Below the pieces are notes generated by a model that ran no database searches, was not told the DNA's origin, and saw nothing but the letters and a program-made list of their open reading frames with translations. A program made the translations under genes and the position numbers. From assembly GCF_019209835.1 (NCBI RefSeq), contig NZ_JAHUTS010000003.1, positions 124,001-188,000 of the forward strand: a stretch of 64,000 nt of DNA, written 5' to 3'. Shown here piece after piece: positions 8,898 through 18,036 of this stretch (positions within the stretch are counted from its first letter, which is position 1; every line of letters starts with the position of its first letter). The stretch is from Enterovibrio paralichthyis. GTDB taxonomy: Bacteria; Pseudomonadota; Gammaproteobacteria; Enterobacterales; Vibrionaceae.

Positions 8898-10228
8898 GAG
8901 TCATATCCATTTTATTGTTGTCTTCACTGATGTATTCGTGCACTAGCTTAGACGAAAATTTATATGTGGCAGATTCATCGTCTTTCTCATACGAAAGTGA
9001 AGCCCTAATCTCGTCACATTCCTCAGATAACGTTGACGGAAACCTTCGTATAAGGAACTACATAGATAACGTAAAGTTTATAGAAATTTATGAATATGTA
9101 ATGAGTAACAGTTCCGATGTGAGAATAAAGGAGTTAGAAGCTGACATTAAAGAGCTGAATAACAGTTCAAATTCATTCGCATCATTTCCTACTCTGGGTA
9201 TTGGGGTTTCGACATCAATATCAAAGAAGGAAAGTATTAATTCCTATTACGGTTCGTTATCCACAGGTACCAGTCTCAACTCAATCATATCAAAACTATC
9301 TGAAACTTCAAAATCTGACATTTTATCTAAAATGAAGGCTGTGAACTTATCAATAGTTTCAAGCCATGTTTTTTCTGATCTTTCAAAGATTGTATATGAG
9401 ATTGAGGAAATTGATAAAACGAGCGCTATTTTGGGTGAAATTATAAACCTTCAACGGGAAAAAACTGAAATAATTGAATTGTTATTCCACAAGGGTAAGG
9501 TTGCTGAGTCCAAATGGTTGGACAGTATTCATGATTTGAATTTAACAGAATATGAGTTGGATAAAAAGAATCAACGCAGGAAACAGATTTTATACAAACT
9601 AAAAATGGACTCTGGTTTGGAATTGAAGGGGGATGATTATTCTTTCGATATCAGTGAATCTTCACCACTATTATCAGGATTCTCATTCTATCACATTGCT
9701 AACAGCAATGATGTGAAGCTGAAAGAGTTTGAAATGGAATTGTCATATACGGATGCGCGGAATGCAAACCTTCTGTTTATACCAGAGATTTCAATATCAA
9801 TTGGTACTGATTTATTGGAAGTCATTCAGGATATCACAATGTCATCTTTCCTGAACTCTATATCTGTTGCGTTTCCCTTGGATTTTTCTGACAAAATCAA
9901 CATGAAAGAGTCCAGAATTAAAACGTATAGAAAAAGTGTTTACGAGTATAAAAAGTCTATATACGAGGGAGTATTGAAACTATCCAAAGCGTACTTTGAG
10001 TATAGGGAGGCTAAGAGTAAATATCTATATAGTATGGAGCAAATGAAAGTGAGGGAAGCTGAGTCGCAAAAGATAGCGCTCAAATACCAATTTGGCAGTG
10101 TTTCTTACCTGGATTTTCTTGATTTTTCTATCGACACACTTAGAAAGGAAAATATTAGTCACGAAGATAAACGCGCTCTTAACAACAAGCGTGTAGACTT
10201 GGTCGTGGAAGCTGGCTATGAATTTTGA
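8894..10228 (+). CDS. Outer-membrane efflux lipoprotein, TolC/OMF-like
   Basis: A 444-residue protein that begins with a lipoprotein-like signal (hydrophobic residues 3-14, then YSC at about 16). It continues with two long helical repeats separated by strand-rich segments, the pattern of the TolC/OprM outer-membrane factor family. Examples are the helical stretch about residues 150-225 and the C-terminal stretch about 340-430. Sequence is divergent and the family call rests on layout and context. It starts 4 bp before the permease stop (ATGA overlap) and overlaps the next gene by 11 bp. It would provide the exit channel of the exporter. Confidence 0.72.
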   Translation: MRVISILLLSSLMYSCTSLDENLYVADSSSFSYESEALISSHSSDNVDGNLRIRNYIDNVKFIEIYEYVMSNSSDVRIKELEADIKELNNSSNSFASFPTLGIGVSTSISKKESINSYYGSLSTGTSLNSIISKLSETSKSDILSKMKAVNLSIVSSHVFSDLSKIVYEIEEIDKTSAILGEIINLQREKTEIIELLFHKGKVAESKWLDSIHDLNLTEYELDKKNQRRKQILYKLKMDSGLELKGDDYSFDISESSPLLSGFSFYHIANSNDVKLKEFEMELSYTDARNANLLFIPEISISIGTDLLEVIQDITMSSFLNSISVAFPLDFSDKINMKESRIKTYRKSVYEYKKSIYEGVLKLSKAYFEYREAKSKYLYSMEQMKVREAESQKIALKYQFGSVSYLDFLDFSIDTLRKENISHEDKRALNNKRVDLVVEAGYEF

Positions 10229-11762
10229 TAAAAACAACATAATATTTTCTTCGAGTGTGATTTTCTTTACTCTTCCATTATGGTGGGATGATCACTTTTC
10301 TTGGGTTTTCAATATTGTTGGACTGACGATATTTTTAATTAGCTCGGAGTATTTTCTTAGAAATGAGTTGTTCAGAAATTATTTTGTTTTTTCGGTGTCT
10401 TTCTTTGCGGTCTGGGTGTTGTTATCAACATATTATCTTTTTGAAACATTATATATAAATGCTGATATTGGTCTGGCACTGAGTGTTTTTCTTGTGGGAA
10501 TCGCTATTGTTTTAATGCTGCTACCCTATATCTTTATGGTGATAGTGTCTTACCTTTTGAGAAGGTATTCAACGTATATCAGGTTAACTGCGGCTTTCTG
10601 TGCTTGGATGACTATTGATTTTCTGACGCAGAATTACAATTATAGTTTAAGCACTTTAAAGCTAAATTATTTTTATATTGACTCGCCTTTTAGTGTCTAC
10701 TTTCCAATTGGGGGAGGTTTACTGGTGAGTGCAGTTGTGCTTTTCACTGCAATGCTTCTGGCTAATTGTAATCGCTATACCATTTCTGTTTTGGTGATGG
10801 TCATATTTATCACGCTATTGGCCAGTGATAGAAACTATACCGAGTATCAGAAAAAAGCCCCCTTAAAAGTGTCGGTCGTACAAACCGGTGAAAATCTGAA
10901 TTCGATAAAAACCAGAGATATTGAGTTTCCCAACAACATTTTATCTCTCCTGAATCAAGTACCTTTGGATGCCGATTTGGTTGTACTACCAGAAGTGCTT
11001 TCTAACCAGATTATTTACAATTTTCCAAAGTCATTTTTCATCCGACTAAGAGAATGGTCAATGGAAAGAGATTCAGATCTGATTTTTGGCGCTTTCAATA
11101 ACTCTGATAATGAAACCGGGATTCCAGTGGTGTCTGCCTTCTATGTCACTTCAGAAGAGTTGAGGACGTTTTCTGATGATGAGCCATTGTGGCGATTGAG
11201 CAACTACTACTATGGTAAACAGGCGTTAATCCCCTTTGCGGAAACGTCGCCAGGGATACTCAAGCATTTTGACAATGCATTTGATAATTCCAGTCTGTCT
11301 AAGAGCTACTTTAAACATACCGTTTGGGATGTGAAAGGTTATCTGGTTTCTCCGTCTATCTGTTACGACTTTTACTTTCCCAATGTGGTGAATAAAAACG
11401 GTATTGAATCCAACTTGCTGCTTAATATCGGGTCTCAGACCTGGTTGGCGGGTACACAGGGCCCCGAAGTCTTACATAACTTTTCTCGTGTTCGTGCATT
11501 AGAAAATGCAAGCCCGGTGCTGCGGGTCGATACATTTGGTATTTCAGAATTGATCGATGAGAAAGGTAGGGTGGTTTTTCAGCTACCAGAAGGGAAGAGC
11601 ATGGTGAAGTCATTTGAATTACAGTATGCGACGGGGGCCACGCCTTATGCCAGATACTCAGATTATCCTCTGATCGCGTTGCTTATCGCGAACGCGATTG
11701 GGGTTTTATTTTACAGCTCTGTGAAGCGCTTTCGTCAAAGCGATTCCCAATATTCTATTTGA
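10218..11762 (+). CDS. Apolipoprotein N-acyltransferase-like enzyme (Lnt paralogue)
   Basis: A 514-residue membrane protein with about six N-terminal transmembrane helices (residues 8-205), a nitrilase-like periplasmic domain (about 220-480) and a last helix (about 485-502). This is the Lnt layout. The Lnt catalytic triad is present: Glu259 in LPEV, Lys334 in YGKQALIPF and Cys382 in SICYDF. The RALE segment near 428 also matches. Lnt transfers an acyl chain from phospholipid to the N-terminus of lipoproteins. Its position as last gene of an exporter operon suggests a dedicated acylation step, either of the TolC-like lipoprotein or of an exported product. A housekeeping lnt is expected elsewhere in the genome. 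Confidence 0.82.
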   Translation: MNFDKNNIIFSSSVIFFTLPLWWDDHFSWVFNIVGLTIFLISSEYFLRNELFRNYFVFSVSFFAVWVLLSTYYLFETLYINADIGLALSVFLVGIAIVLMLLPYIFMVIVSYLLRRYSTYIRLTAAFCAWMTIDFLTQNYNYSLSTLKLNYFYIDSPFSVYFPIGGGLLVSAVVLFTAMLLANCNRYTISVLVMVIFITLLASDRNYTEYQKKAPLKVSVVQTGENLNSIKTRDIEFPNNILSLLNQVPLDADLVVLPEVLSNQIIYNFPKSFFIRLREWSMERDSDLIFGAFNNSDNETGIPVVSAFYVTSEELRTFSDDEPLWRLSNYYYGKQALIPFAETSPGILKHFDNAFDNSSLSKSYFKHTVWDVKGYLVSPSICYDFYFPNVVNKNGIESNLLLNIGSQTWLAGTQGPEVLHNFSRVRALENASPVLRVDTFGISELIDEKGRVVFQLPEGKSMVKSFELQYATGATPYARYSDYPLIALLIANAIGVLFYSSVKRFRQSDSQYSI

Positions 11763-11794
11763 TCAAATGACGTTCGGTATTAGTGAGGCCATAA

Positions 11795-11826
11795 AAAAGC
11801 CAACTTATTGATAAGTTGGCTTTTGG
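11795..11826. terminator. Bidirectional terminator
   Basis: Stem AAAAGCCAACTTAT / ATAAGTTGGCTTTT (11795-11808 and 11811-11824), A-rich on one side and T-rich on the other. It separates the converging Lnt-like gene and the glycerol transporter operon. Confidence 0.85.
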
Positions 11827-11846
11827 TTTAAAAGTACCGGCAACGC

Positions 11847-13580
11847 TTACATCGCTGATTTCCATTGCTGAAGCAGTTCTTCATAAGCAATGGTTTGGCC
11901 TTTTGGCTTCTCGTTAGAGAGTTTGGCTTTCGGTGCACCCGGCAGTTTCAGCCAGTATTCTGGATCGCGTGGCTCGTTAAGTTTTGGACCACACGCGCCT
12001 TGAACGTTGGCACGCTCCAGACGTTGCATGACGCGATCCTGCGCTTGTGCCAATCCATCCAGTGCTTCCTGAGGTGATTTCTCACCGTTGGCCGCTTCTG
12101 CGATAAATTGCCACCAAAGCTGCGCCAGTTTTGGATAGTCAGGCACGTTGGTTCCGGTTGGGGTCCACTGAACACGCGCCGGGCTGCGGTAGAACTCTAC
12201 CAGGCCACCCAGTTTTGGTGCGACGTCGGTCATTGCCTGCGAGTTGATATCAGACTCGCGGATTGGCGTCAGACCCACCAGAGTTTTCTTGAGTGATACG
12301 GTTTTCGATACAGTGAACTGCGCATACAGCCACGCTGCCATGCGGCGTTTTGGATCGGTCGATTTCATCAACGTCCATGAACCTGCATCCTGATAACCCA
12401 GTTTCATGCCATCTTCCCAGTATGGGCCGCGTGGAGACGGTGCCATACGCCACTTCGGTGTACCGTCTTCGTTTACAACCGGCAGACCCGGTTTGGTCAT
12501 GTCAGCGGTAAACGCGGTGTACCAGAAGATTTGCTGGGCGATAGAGCCTTGCGCGGGTACAGGGCCCGCTTCAGAGAAGGTCATCCCCTGTGCTTCCGGT
12601 GGCGCGTACTCGCGTAGCCAATCCACGTATTTGGTGGTGGCGTACACTGCCGCCGGGCCGTTGGTTGCACCGCCGCGTTCAACGCTTGAACCGACAGGCG
12701 AACAGCCATCAACACGGATACCCCATTCGTCGACCGGGATACCGTTTGGAATGCCTTTGTCACCTGCACCAGCCATGGAGAACCAGGCATCAGTGAAACG
12801 CCAGCCCAAGGATGGGTCTTTCTTACCGTAATCCATGTGACCGTAAACGCGCTGACCATCGATTTCCTTCACGTGAACCGAGAAGAATTCCGCAATGTCT
12901 TCATACGCTGACCAGTTAACCGGTACACCCAGCTCATAGCCGTAAATATCACGGAACTGTTTCTTCAGATCGTCACGGGCAAACCAGTCAGCACGGAACC
13001 AGTAAAGGTTGGCAAACTGCTGATCAGGCAGTTGGTAGATTTTTCCGTCCGGGCCAGTGGTAAAGCTGATGCCGATAAAGTCATCCAGATCCAGCGTCGG
13101 CAGGGTCACGTCCTTACCTTCGCTCTCGATATAGTCACTGATAGGGTACGCTTTGCCGTAGCGGAAGTGGGTACCGATCAGGTCTGAATCGTTGATGTAC
13201 GCATCGTAAATGCTGCGGTTCGACTGCATTTCAGTTTGCAGTTTTTCCACCACGTCACCTTCCTGAATCAAATCATGGGTCAGTTTGATCCCCGTGATTT
13301 CTTCGAAGGCTTTCGCCAGCACTTTAGACTCGTACTCATGGGTGGTGATGGTCTCTGAGACCACCTTGATCTCCATCCCGCGGAAGGGTTTAGCAGCTTC
13401 CGTAAACCATGCCATTTCTTTTAGCTGCTCTTCCTGACTGAGCGTGGAAGGGGTAAATTCACCTGATACCCACTTCTTCGCCGCGTCGCTGTACTGGTCG
13501 GCGAAAGCCGCCGGTGCCAATAGCATGCTTATCATGAGCCCAAGAGGGGTCCATTTCTTTACAGCAGGCGTTTGCTTCAT
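11847..13580 (-). CDS. glpV: Glycerol ABC transporter substrate-binding protein (GlpV)
   Basis: A 577-residue periplasmic binding protein with a signal peptide (cut after AFA, about residue 27). It belongs to the large family 1 extracellular solute-binding proteins. It is the last gene of a six-gene operon ordered ATPase, ATPase, permease, permease, DUF2160, binding protein, exactly the glpSTPQUV order described for glycerol uptake in Rhizobium leguminosarum. Function is assigned from that order and the length, which is longer than maltose-type binding proteins. The substrate is probably glycerol or a related polyol. Confidence 0.85.
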   Translation of the reverse strand: MKQTPAVKKWTPLGLMISMLLAPAAFADQYSDAAKKWVSGEFTPSTLSQEEQLKEMAWFTEAAKPFRGMEIKVVSETITTHEYESKVLAKAFEEITGIKLTHDLIQEGDVVEKLQTEMQSNRSIYDAYINDSDLIGTHFRYGKAYPISDYIESEGKDVTLPTLDLDDFIGISFTTGPDGKIYQLPDQQFANLYWFRADWFARDDLKKQFRDIYGYELGVPVNWSAYEDIAEFFSVHVKEIDGQRVYGHMDYGKKDPSLGWRFTDAWFSMAGAGDKGIPNGIPVDEWGIRVDGCSPVGSSVERGGATNGPAAVYATTKYVDWLREYAPPEAQGMTFSEAGPVPAQGSIAQQIFWYTAFTADMTKPGLPVVNEDGTPKWRMAPSPRGPYWEDGMKLGYQDAGSWTLMKSTDPKRRMAAWLYAQFTVSKTVSLKKTLVGLTPIRESDINSQAMTDVAPKLGGLVEFYRSPARVQWTPTGTNVPDYPKLAQLWWQFIAEAANGEKSPQEALDGLAQAQDRVMQRLERANVQGACGPKLNEPRDPEYWLKLPGAPKAKLSNEKPKGQTIAYEELLQQWKSAM

Positions 13581-13598
13581 AGTTTTGCTCCTTTGTCG

Positions 13599-13871
13599 TT
13601 AACCCCAACGCAGAACGGAAATAAGCCAGACAATGGAAATCCCGAAGGGATACCAAATAGGCAAGTCCGTCATGCCGATGAAGAACAGGTGGATATAGGC
13701 GCTGCCAAGCAGGCCTATAAAGAGTCGATCACCCCGGGTAGTGCGGATAGGCAAAAATCCCTTCCTTTCCACACATGGCCGAAGTACTTCGAAGACGGTC
13801 ATCACCAGCAACATGCAGGCGATGGTGATAAAAAACAGGGCGCTGGGGAGTGTCCAAGCCATCCATCCCAT
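13599..13871 (-). CDS. glpU: DUF2160 small membrane protein of glycerol ABC operon (GlpU)
   Basis: A 90-residue protein with three predicted membrane segments (about residues 7-29, 50-66 and 69-88) and the WY-rich C-terminus typical of DUF2160. This family is found almost only inside glpSTPQUV-type operons. Its exact role is unknown. It sits 18 bp before glpV and 11 bp after glpQ. Confidence 0.82.
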   Translation of the reverse strand: MGWMAWTLPSALFFITIACMLLVMTVFEVLRPCVERKGFLPIRTTRGDRLFIGLLGSAYIHLFFIGMTDLPIWYPFGISIVWLISVLRWG

Positions 13872-13882
13872 AACGTTTCTCC

Positions 13883-14680
13883 TTATACCCTTCCCAGTGC
13901 AAAGCCTTTGGCGACGTGGTTGCGAACAAACCAGATCACCAGTAATCCCGGTACGATTGTCAGAACACCCGCTGCCGCCAGTACGCCCCAGTCAATACCC
14001 GAGGCGCTCACGGTACGGGTCATGGTCGCCACGATGGGTTTCGCGTTGACCGAGGTGAGCGTGCGGGCGAGCAGCAGCTCTACCCAACTGAACATAAAGC
14101 AGAAGAAAGCCGTCACGCCGATACCGGAGCGGATCATGGGAATAAAGATCCGCACGAAAAAGCGGGGGAAACTGTAGCCGTCGATATAGGCGGTTTCGTC
14201 AATTTCTTTTGGCACGCCGCTCATAAAGCCTTCCAGAATCCACACTGCCAGCGGCACGTTGAACAGACAGTGCGCCAGTGCCACGGCGATATGGGTGTCG
14301 AACAGGCCGACCGAGCTGTAGAGCTGGAAAAAGGGCAGCAGGAACACCGCAGGTGGCGCCATACGGTTGGTCAGCAGCCAGAAAAAGAGGTGCTTGTCGC
14401 CGATAAAACGGTAGCGCGAGAACGCATACGCCGCAGGTAAAGCAACCGCCAGTGACATCAGGGTATTGATGGTCACGTAAGTCAGTGAGTTGAGGTAACC
14501 CGAATACCAGCTGGGGTCAGAGAAGATCACGATGTAATTATCCAGCGTGAAGCTCTGCGGCCAGAAGGTGAGACCGCCCAGGATCTCTTCGTTGGTTTTG
14601 AACGACATCATCAGCAGCCAGTAAATCGGCAGCATCAGGAACAGGATGTAGGCGAGAAGGCCAATCGTCTTACGGTTCAT
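13883..14680 (-). CDS. glpQ: Glycerol ABC transporter permease (GlpQ)
   Basis: A 265-residue inner-membrane permease of the MalG type with six transmembrane helices. The EAA loop that contacts the ATPase is visible as EIDETAYIDGYSFPRFFVRI (about residues 159-178). It pairs with GlpP to form the channel. It starts 3 bp after the GlpP stop. Confidence 0.9.
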   Translation of the reverse strand: MNRKTIGLLAYILFLMLPIYWLLMMSFKTNEEILGGLTFWPQSFTLDNYIVIFSDPSWYSGYLNSLTYVTINTLMSLAVALPAAYAFSRYRFIGDKHLFFWLLTNRMAPPAVFLLPFFQLYSSVGLFDTHIAVALAHCLFNVPLAVWILEGFMSGVPKEIDETAYIDGYSFPRFFVRIFIPMIRSGIGVTAFFCFMFSWVELLLARTLTSVNAKPIVATMTRTVSASGIDWGVLAAAGVLTIVPGLLVIWFVRNHVAKGFALGRV

Positions 14681-14683
14681 GAC

Positions 14684-15553
14684 TTATTTCCCCTTGTCCA
14701 TGTTGGTCATCGCGGTATAGAACACCCAACACACTAAAAGAATGATCAGAAAGTAAATGATGGAGAATGCCGCCGCCGGGCCAATATCGAACTGGCCGAC
14801 CGCCATTTTGGTCAGTGCTTGCGACAGGAATGTCGTGGCGTTACCGGGGCCACCGCCTGTGAGCACAAACGGCTCGGTGTAGATCATAAAGCTGTCCATA
14901 AACCGCAGCAGGACACCGAGCAGCAAAACGCTTTTGAGCTTCGGCAGCTGGATATAGCGGAACACTGCCCAATTGGAGGCGCGGTCGATTTTCGCAGCCT
15001 GATAGTAAACATCCGGAATGGCGCGAAGGCCGGAGTAACAGAGCAGGGCGACCAGCGATGTCCAGTGCCAAACGTCCATCACCAGTACGGTGATCCACGC
15101 ATCAATCGGATCGGCGGCGTAGTTGTATTCGACGCCAATGCTGTTCAAAAACCACCCCAGCAGGCCGATATCGGCGCGGCCGAAGATCTGCCAGATTGTC
15201 CCGACCACGTTCCATGGGATCAGCAGCGGAATGGCAAGGACAATCAACACCAGCGAGGCTTTCAGGCCACGGGCTGGCATGCAAAGTGCCACCGCAATAC
15301 CGAGCGGGATTTCAATCGCCAGCACGCAGAAGGAGTAGATAAACTGGCGTACCAGCGAATCGTGCAGGCGGGGGTCGTTAAGGATTTCGCGGTACCATTC
15401 GGTGCCGACAAAATAGCGGGTGTTCTGGTCGAAAATATCCTGAATGGAATAGTTCACCACCGTCATCAGCGGAATGATGGCAGAGAACGCAACCAGGAGG
15501 AAAACCGGCAGCACCAGAAGCCATGCGCGGTTGTTTTCGGTTTTAGTCTGCAT
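14684..15553 (-). CDS. glpP: Glycerol ABC transporter permease (GlpP)
   Basis: A 289-residue MalF-type permease with six transmembrane helices and an EAA loop (YYQAAKIDRASNWAVFRYIQ). I chose the ATG at 15553 because AGGAGGTC lies just upstream on the minus strand. A longer reading frame up to 15592 would run far into glpT without such a site. With this start the gene overlaps the end of glpT by 11 bp, which suggests translational coupling. Confidence 0.88.
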   Translation of the reverse strand: MQTKTENNRAWLLVLPVFLLVAFSAIIPLMTVVNYSIQDIFDQNTRYFVGTEWYREILNDPRLHDSLVRQFIYSFCVLAIEIPLGIAVALCMPARGLKASLVLIVLAIPLLIPWNVVGTIWQIFGRADIGLLGWFLNSIGVEYNYAADPIDAWITVLVMDVWHWTSLVALLCYSGLRAIPDVYYQAAKIDRASNWAVFRYIQLPKLKSVLLLGVLLRFMDSFMIYTEPFVLTGGGPGNATTFLSQALTKMAVGQFDIGPAAAFSIIYFLIILLVCWVFYTAMTNMDKGK

Positions 15554-16676
15554 CCTGACCTCCTGTCGCATCAGCGTCCTGCGGCTCGCCAATCAGGTAT
15601 TCGTCGATATAAAGTTTCAGCCACTGTGCGGGGAAGCTGATATGGGCGAACTCCTTTGGCACCGGCGCTTCTTCAGCAATGCGCAGCTTGATGGGCTCGG
15701 AGCCAAACTGAACGGTGACAATTTTGTAGGTACCGAGATCTTCCACATACTGCACCGGCACTTCCCACGAATCGGGACGCTTTTCCTGCCACACATGAAT
15801 AAACTCCGGACGGATGCCGACTTTCACATTCTGACTTTCCGTTGCTGCCAATGCGTCACGTTGGCTTTGGGTCAACGTGATGGCGGTATCTTCAAACTGC
15901 ACATTGCCATCACTTGTGCGGGACACCGGAAGCAGGTTCATGCCTGGGCTGCCGATAAAGAAGCCGACAAAGGTATGGTTGGGGCGTTCAAACAGTTCCC
16001 GCGGTGAACCGAACTGTACAATCGCACCGTCGTACATCACCGCGATTTCCTCGGCAAACGTGGCCGCTTCCAACTGGTCATGGGTGACGTAAATCATGGT
16101 GATATGGAACTGCTCGTGGATTTGGCGCAGCTTGCGGCGAAGTTTCCATTTGAGGTGCGGGTCGATAACCGTGAGCGGTTCATCGAACAGAATGGCAGAC
16201 ACATCTTCACGTACCAGACCGCGTCCCATGGAGACTTTCTGCTTTTCATCGGCGGTGAGGTTGCTGGCGCGTTTATCGAGTACCGTGTTGAGTTCCAAAA
16301 GTTCGGCCACTTCGCTAACGCGGGACCGCACCTTGGCTTCCGGCGTTTTCATGTTACGCAGCGGAAAGGCGAGGTTGTCGTACACCGTCATGGTGTCGTA
16401 CACCACGGGAAACTGGAACACCTGCGCGATGTTGCGCTCCTGCGGTGCCATCTGACTGACGTCCTGCTTGTCGAAAATGACTTTGCCTTCGGAAGGGATT
16501 AGCAGGCCGGAAATGATATTGAGCATGGTGCTTTTGCCGCATCCCGATGGACCAAGCAGGGCGTAAGCGCCGCCGTTACGCCAGGTATGCGTCATTTTAC
16601 GGATAGCGTAATCATGGCGATGCTGGGGCGAGGCCGAGTAGGAATGGGCCAGGGATTCGAGAACAATTTCAGCCAT
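15543..16676 (-). CDS. glpT: Glycerol ABC transporter ATPase (GlpT)
   Basis: A 377-residue ABC ATPase of the MalK/UgpC class with Walker A GPSGCGKST (about residues 38-46), Walker B SAILFDEPL, switch His in VTHD and a C-terminal TOBE regulatory region. The signature motif is degenerate: NLTADEKQKVSMGRGLV in place of LSGGQ. Paired with GlpS, whose signature is canonical, it would form an asymmetric heterodimer. That degenerate motif is the notable feature of this subunit. Confidence 0.88.
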   Translation of the reverse strand: MAEIVLESLAHSYSASPQHRHDYAIRKMTHTWRNGGAYALLGPSGCGKSTMLNIISGLLIPSEGKVIFDKQDVSQMAPQERNIAQVFQFPVVYDTMTVYDNLAFPLRNMKTPEAKVRSRVSEVAELLELNTVLDKRASNLTADEKQKVSMGRGLVREDVSAILFDEPLTVIDPHLKWKLRRKLRQIHEQFHITMIYVTHDQLEAATFAEEIAVMYDGAIVQFGSPRELFERPNHTFVGFFIGSPGMNLLPVSRTSDGNVQFEDTAITLTQSQRDALAATESQNVKVGIRPEFIHVWQEKRPDSWEVPVQYVEDLGTYKIVTVQFGSEPIKLRIAEEAPVPKEFAHISFPAQWLKLYIDEYLIGEPQDADATGGQDAD

Positions 16677-16680
16677 GGTC

Positions 16681-17766
16681 TTACCCCCTGATCCGTCGCG
16701 CTGACTGGATCAGCTTTTGTGAATGGTCGAACACATAGAGTTTGTGGGTCGGCACATAGATGCTGATTTTTTCGTCCACGTCGTAGTCGTGAACACCAGG
16801 CAGGTGCAACACCATGGCGATGTCGCGGTTGCGCACGTGCAGAAAGGTTTCACTGCCGCTGATCTCGGCAAGCTCCACGTCCACAGAAAGCTCTAAATCG
16901 TCGTCGTTATGTGGTACCAGACTTAGGTGGTTGGGGCGGATGCCGAACTGGTAATCACCGTCGCTTAATTCGCCCAAATCGGTGTTGAGAGGAAAGTGAA
17001 TGTGGGTATCAAACGAGACATTGCCGCCACCGACACTGCCGCGGATAAGGTTGATGGGCGGTTCGCCGAACAGTTCCGCGCTGGTGACTGACGCAGGGTG
17101 GTGATACACCTCAGGTGTCGCACCGGACTGGATCACCTTGCCTTCGTGCATCAGCACCACATTACCGCCCAGCGCCAGCGCTTCATTGGGTTCGGTCGTG
17201 GCGTAAACCGCGATGGTATTGCGCTCGGCGAACAGCTCGCGCATTTCCTGGCGCAATTCTTCACGCAGTTTGTAGTCGAGGTTAACCAGAGGTTCATCGA
17301 ACAGGATAAGGTCAGCGTTTTTGACCAGTGCCCGCGCCATGGCGGTGCGCTGTTGCTGACCGCCGGAAAGCTCCAGGGGCAGGCGGTTGAGGTACTGCTC
17401 GATGTGCAGCATCTTGGCCGTTTCCTGCACTTTTTCGCGGATCAGATCCTCCGGCTGTTTTTCAAGGCGCAGCGGTGAGGCGATATTTTCGAAAACGGTG
17501 AGGTTGGGGTAGTTAATAAACTGCTGGTAGACCATGGAAACGTTACGTTTGCGCACCGGAATGCCGGTAACGTCCTGTCCGTTAAACAGCACCCGTCCTG
17601 ATGTGGGTTTGTCCAGCCCTGCCATCAGGCGCATCAGGCTGGTTTTTCCTGCCAGCGTCCTGCCGAGCAAGACATTAAAAGAGCCGGGCTCAATCCGCAG
17701 GTTGATGTCGTCCAGCCAGACTTCGTTATTGCTTATTCGTGTGACCTTCTCTAATTCGAGCGACAT
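16681..17766 (-). CDS. glpS: Glycerol ABC transporter ATPase (GlpS)
   Basis: A 361-residue MalK-type ATPase and the first gene of the glp operon. Signature LELSGGQQQRTAMARAL is canonical. Walker A is GRTLAGKTS rather than the usual GxSGxGKS. Walker B is LILFDEPL. At the position of the switch His the sequence is YATTEPNEAL, so Thr-Glu replaces the usual His-Asp. The two ATPases thus appear to have complementary defects. I chose ATG 17766 (AGGGAG upstream) over the longer frame at 17796. Confidence 0.88.
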   Translation of the reverse strand: MSLELEKVTRISNNEVWLDDINLRIEPGSFNVLLGRTLAGKTSLMRLMAGLDKPTSGRVLFNGQDVTGIPVRKRNVSMVYQQFINYPNLTVFENIASPLRLEKQPEDLIREKVQETAKMLHIEQYLNRLPLELSGGQQQRTAMARALVKNADLILFDEPLVNLDYKLREELRQEMRELFAERNTIAVYATTEPNEALALGGNVVLMHEGKVIQSGATPEVYHHPASVTSAELFGEPPINLIRGSVGGGNVSFDTHIHFPLNTDLGELSDGDYQFGIRPNHLSLVPHNDDDLELSVDVELAEISGSETFLHVRNRDIAMVLHLPGVHDYDVDEKISIYVPTHKLYVFDHSQKLIQSARRIRG

Positions 17767-17860
17767 GAATACTCCCTGTTCGGTAATAGGTGTCATCCTT
17801 CACTAGGACACTTGACCGAGCGCGCGAATGCGCATCTTCGTCACAATCTGGATGACATAC

Positions 17861-17875
17861 GCGAGAACCGTGCCA
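17861..17875 (-). promoter_or_regulatory. Candidate sigma-54 promoter of the glp operon
   Basis: On the minus strand the sequence reads TGGCAC-GGTTC-TCGC, matching the sigma-54 consensus TGGCAC-N5-TTGC with one mismatch. It sits about 95 bp before the glpS start. The divergent neighbour encodes a sigma-54 activator. The stretch 17915-17995 upstream holds short dyads such as CTGTTAACAG that could be its binding sites. Confidence 0.55.
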
Positions 17876-18036
17876 AAGGTTAAATAAATGTTAAGGCATT
17901 GATTTTGAGTGACTATAAGAAAGTGTGCACTGTTCAGCTGTGTAAAAAGTGTCAACCGGATTGTTGACTGTTAACAGAATGTGAACAATGCTTAACGCTC
18001 ATACTGGCGGTCGAACGCGCATGGAAGGGTAGCGAA

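Noticed and set aside
13572..14177. 201-codon plus-strand frame antisense to glpU and glpQ
   Set aside because: The minus-strand genes have clear families and operon order; this frame has low-complexity composition typical of an antisense shadow.
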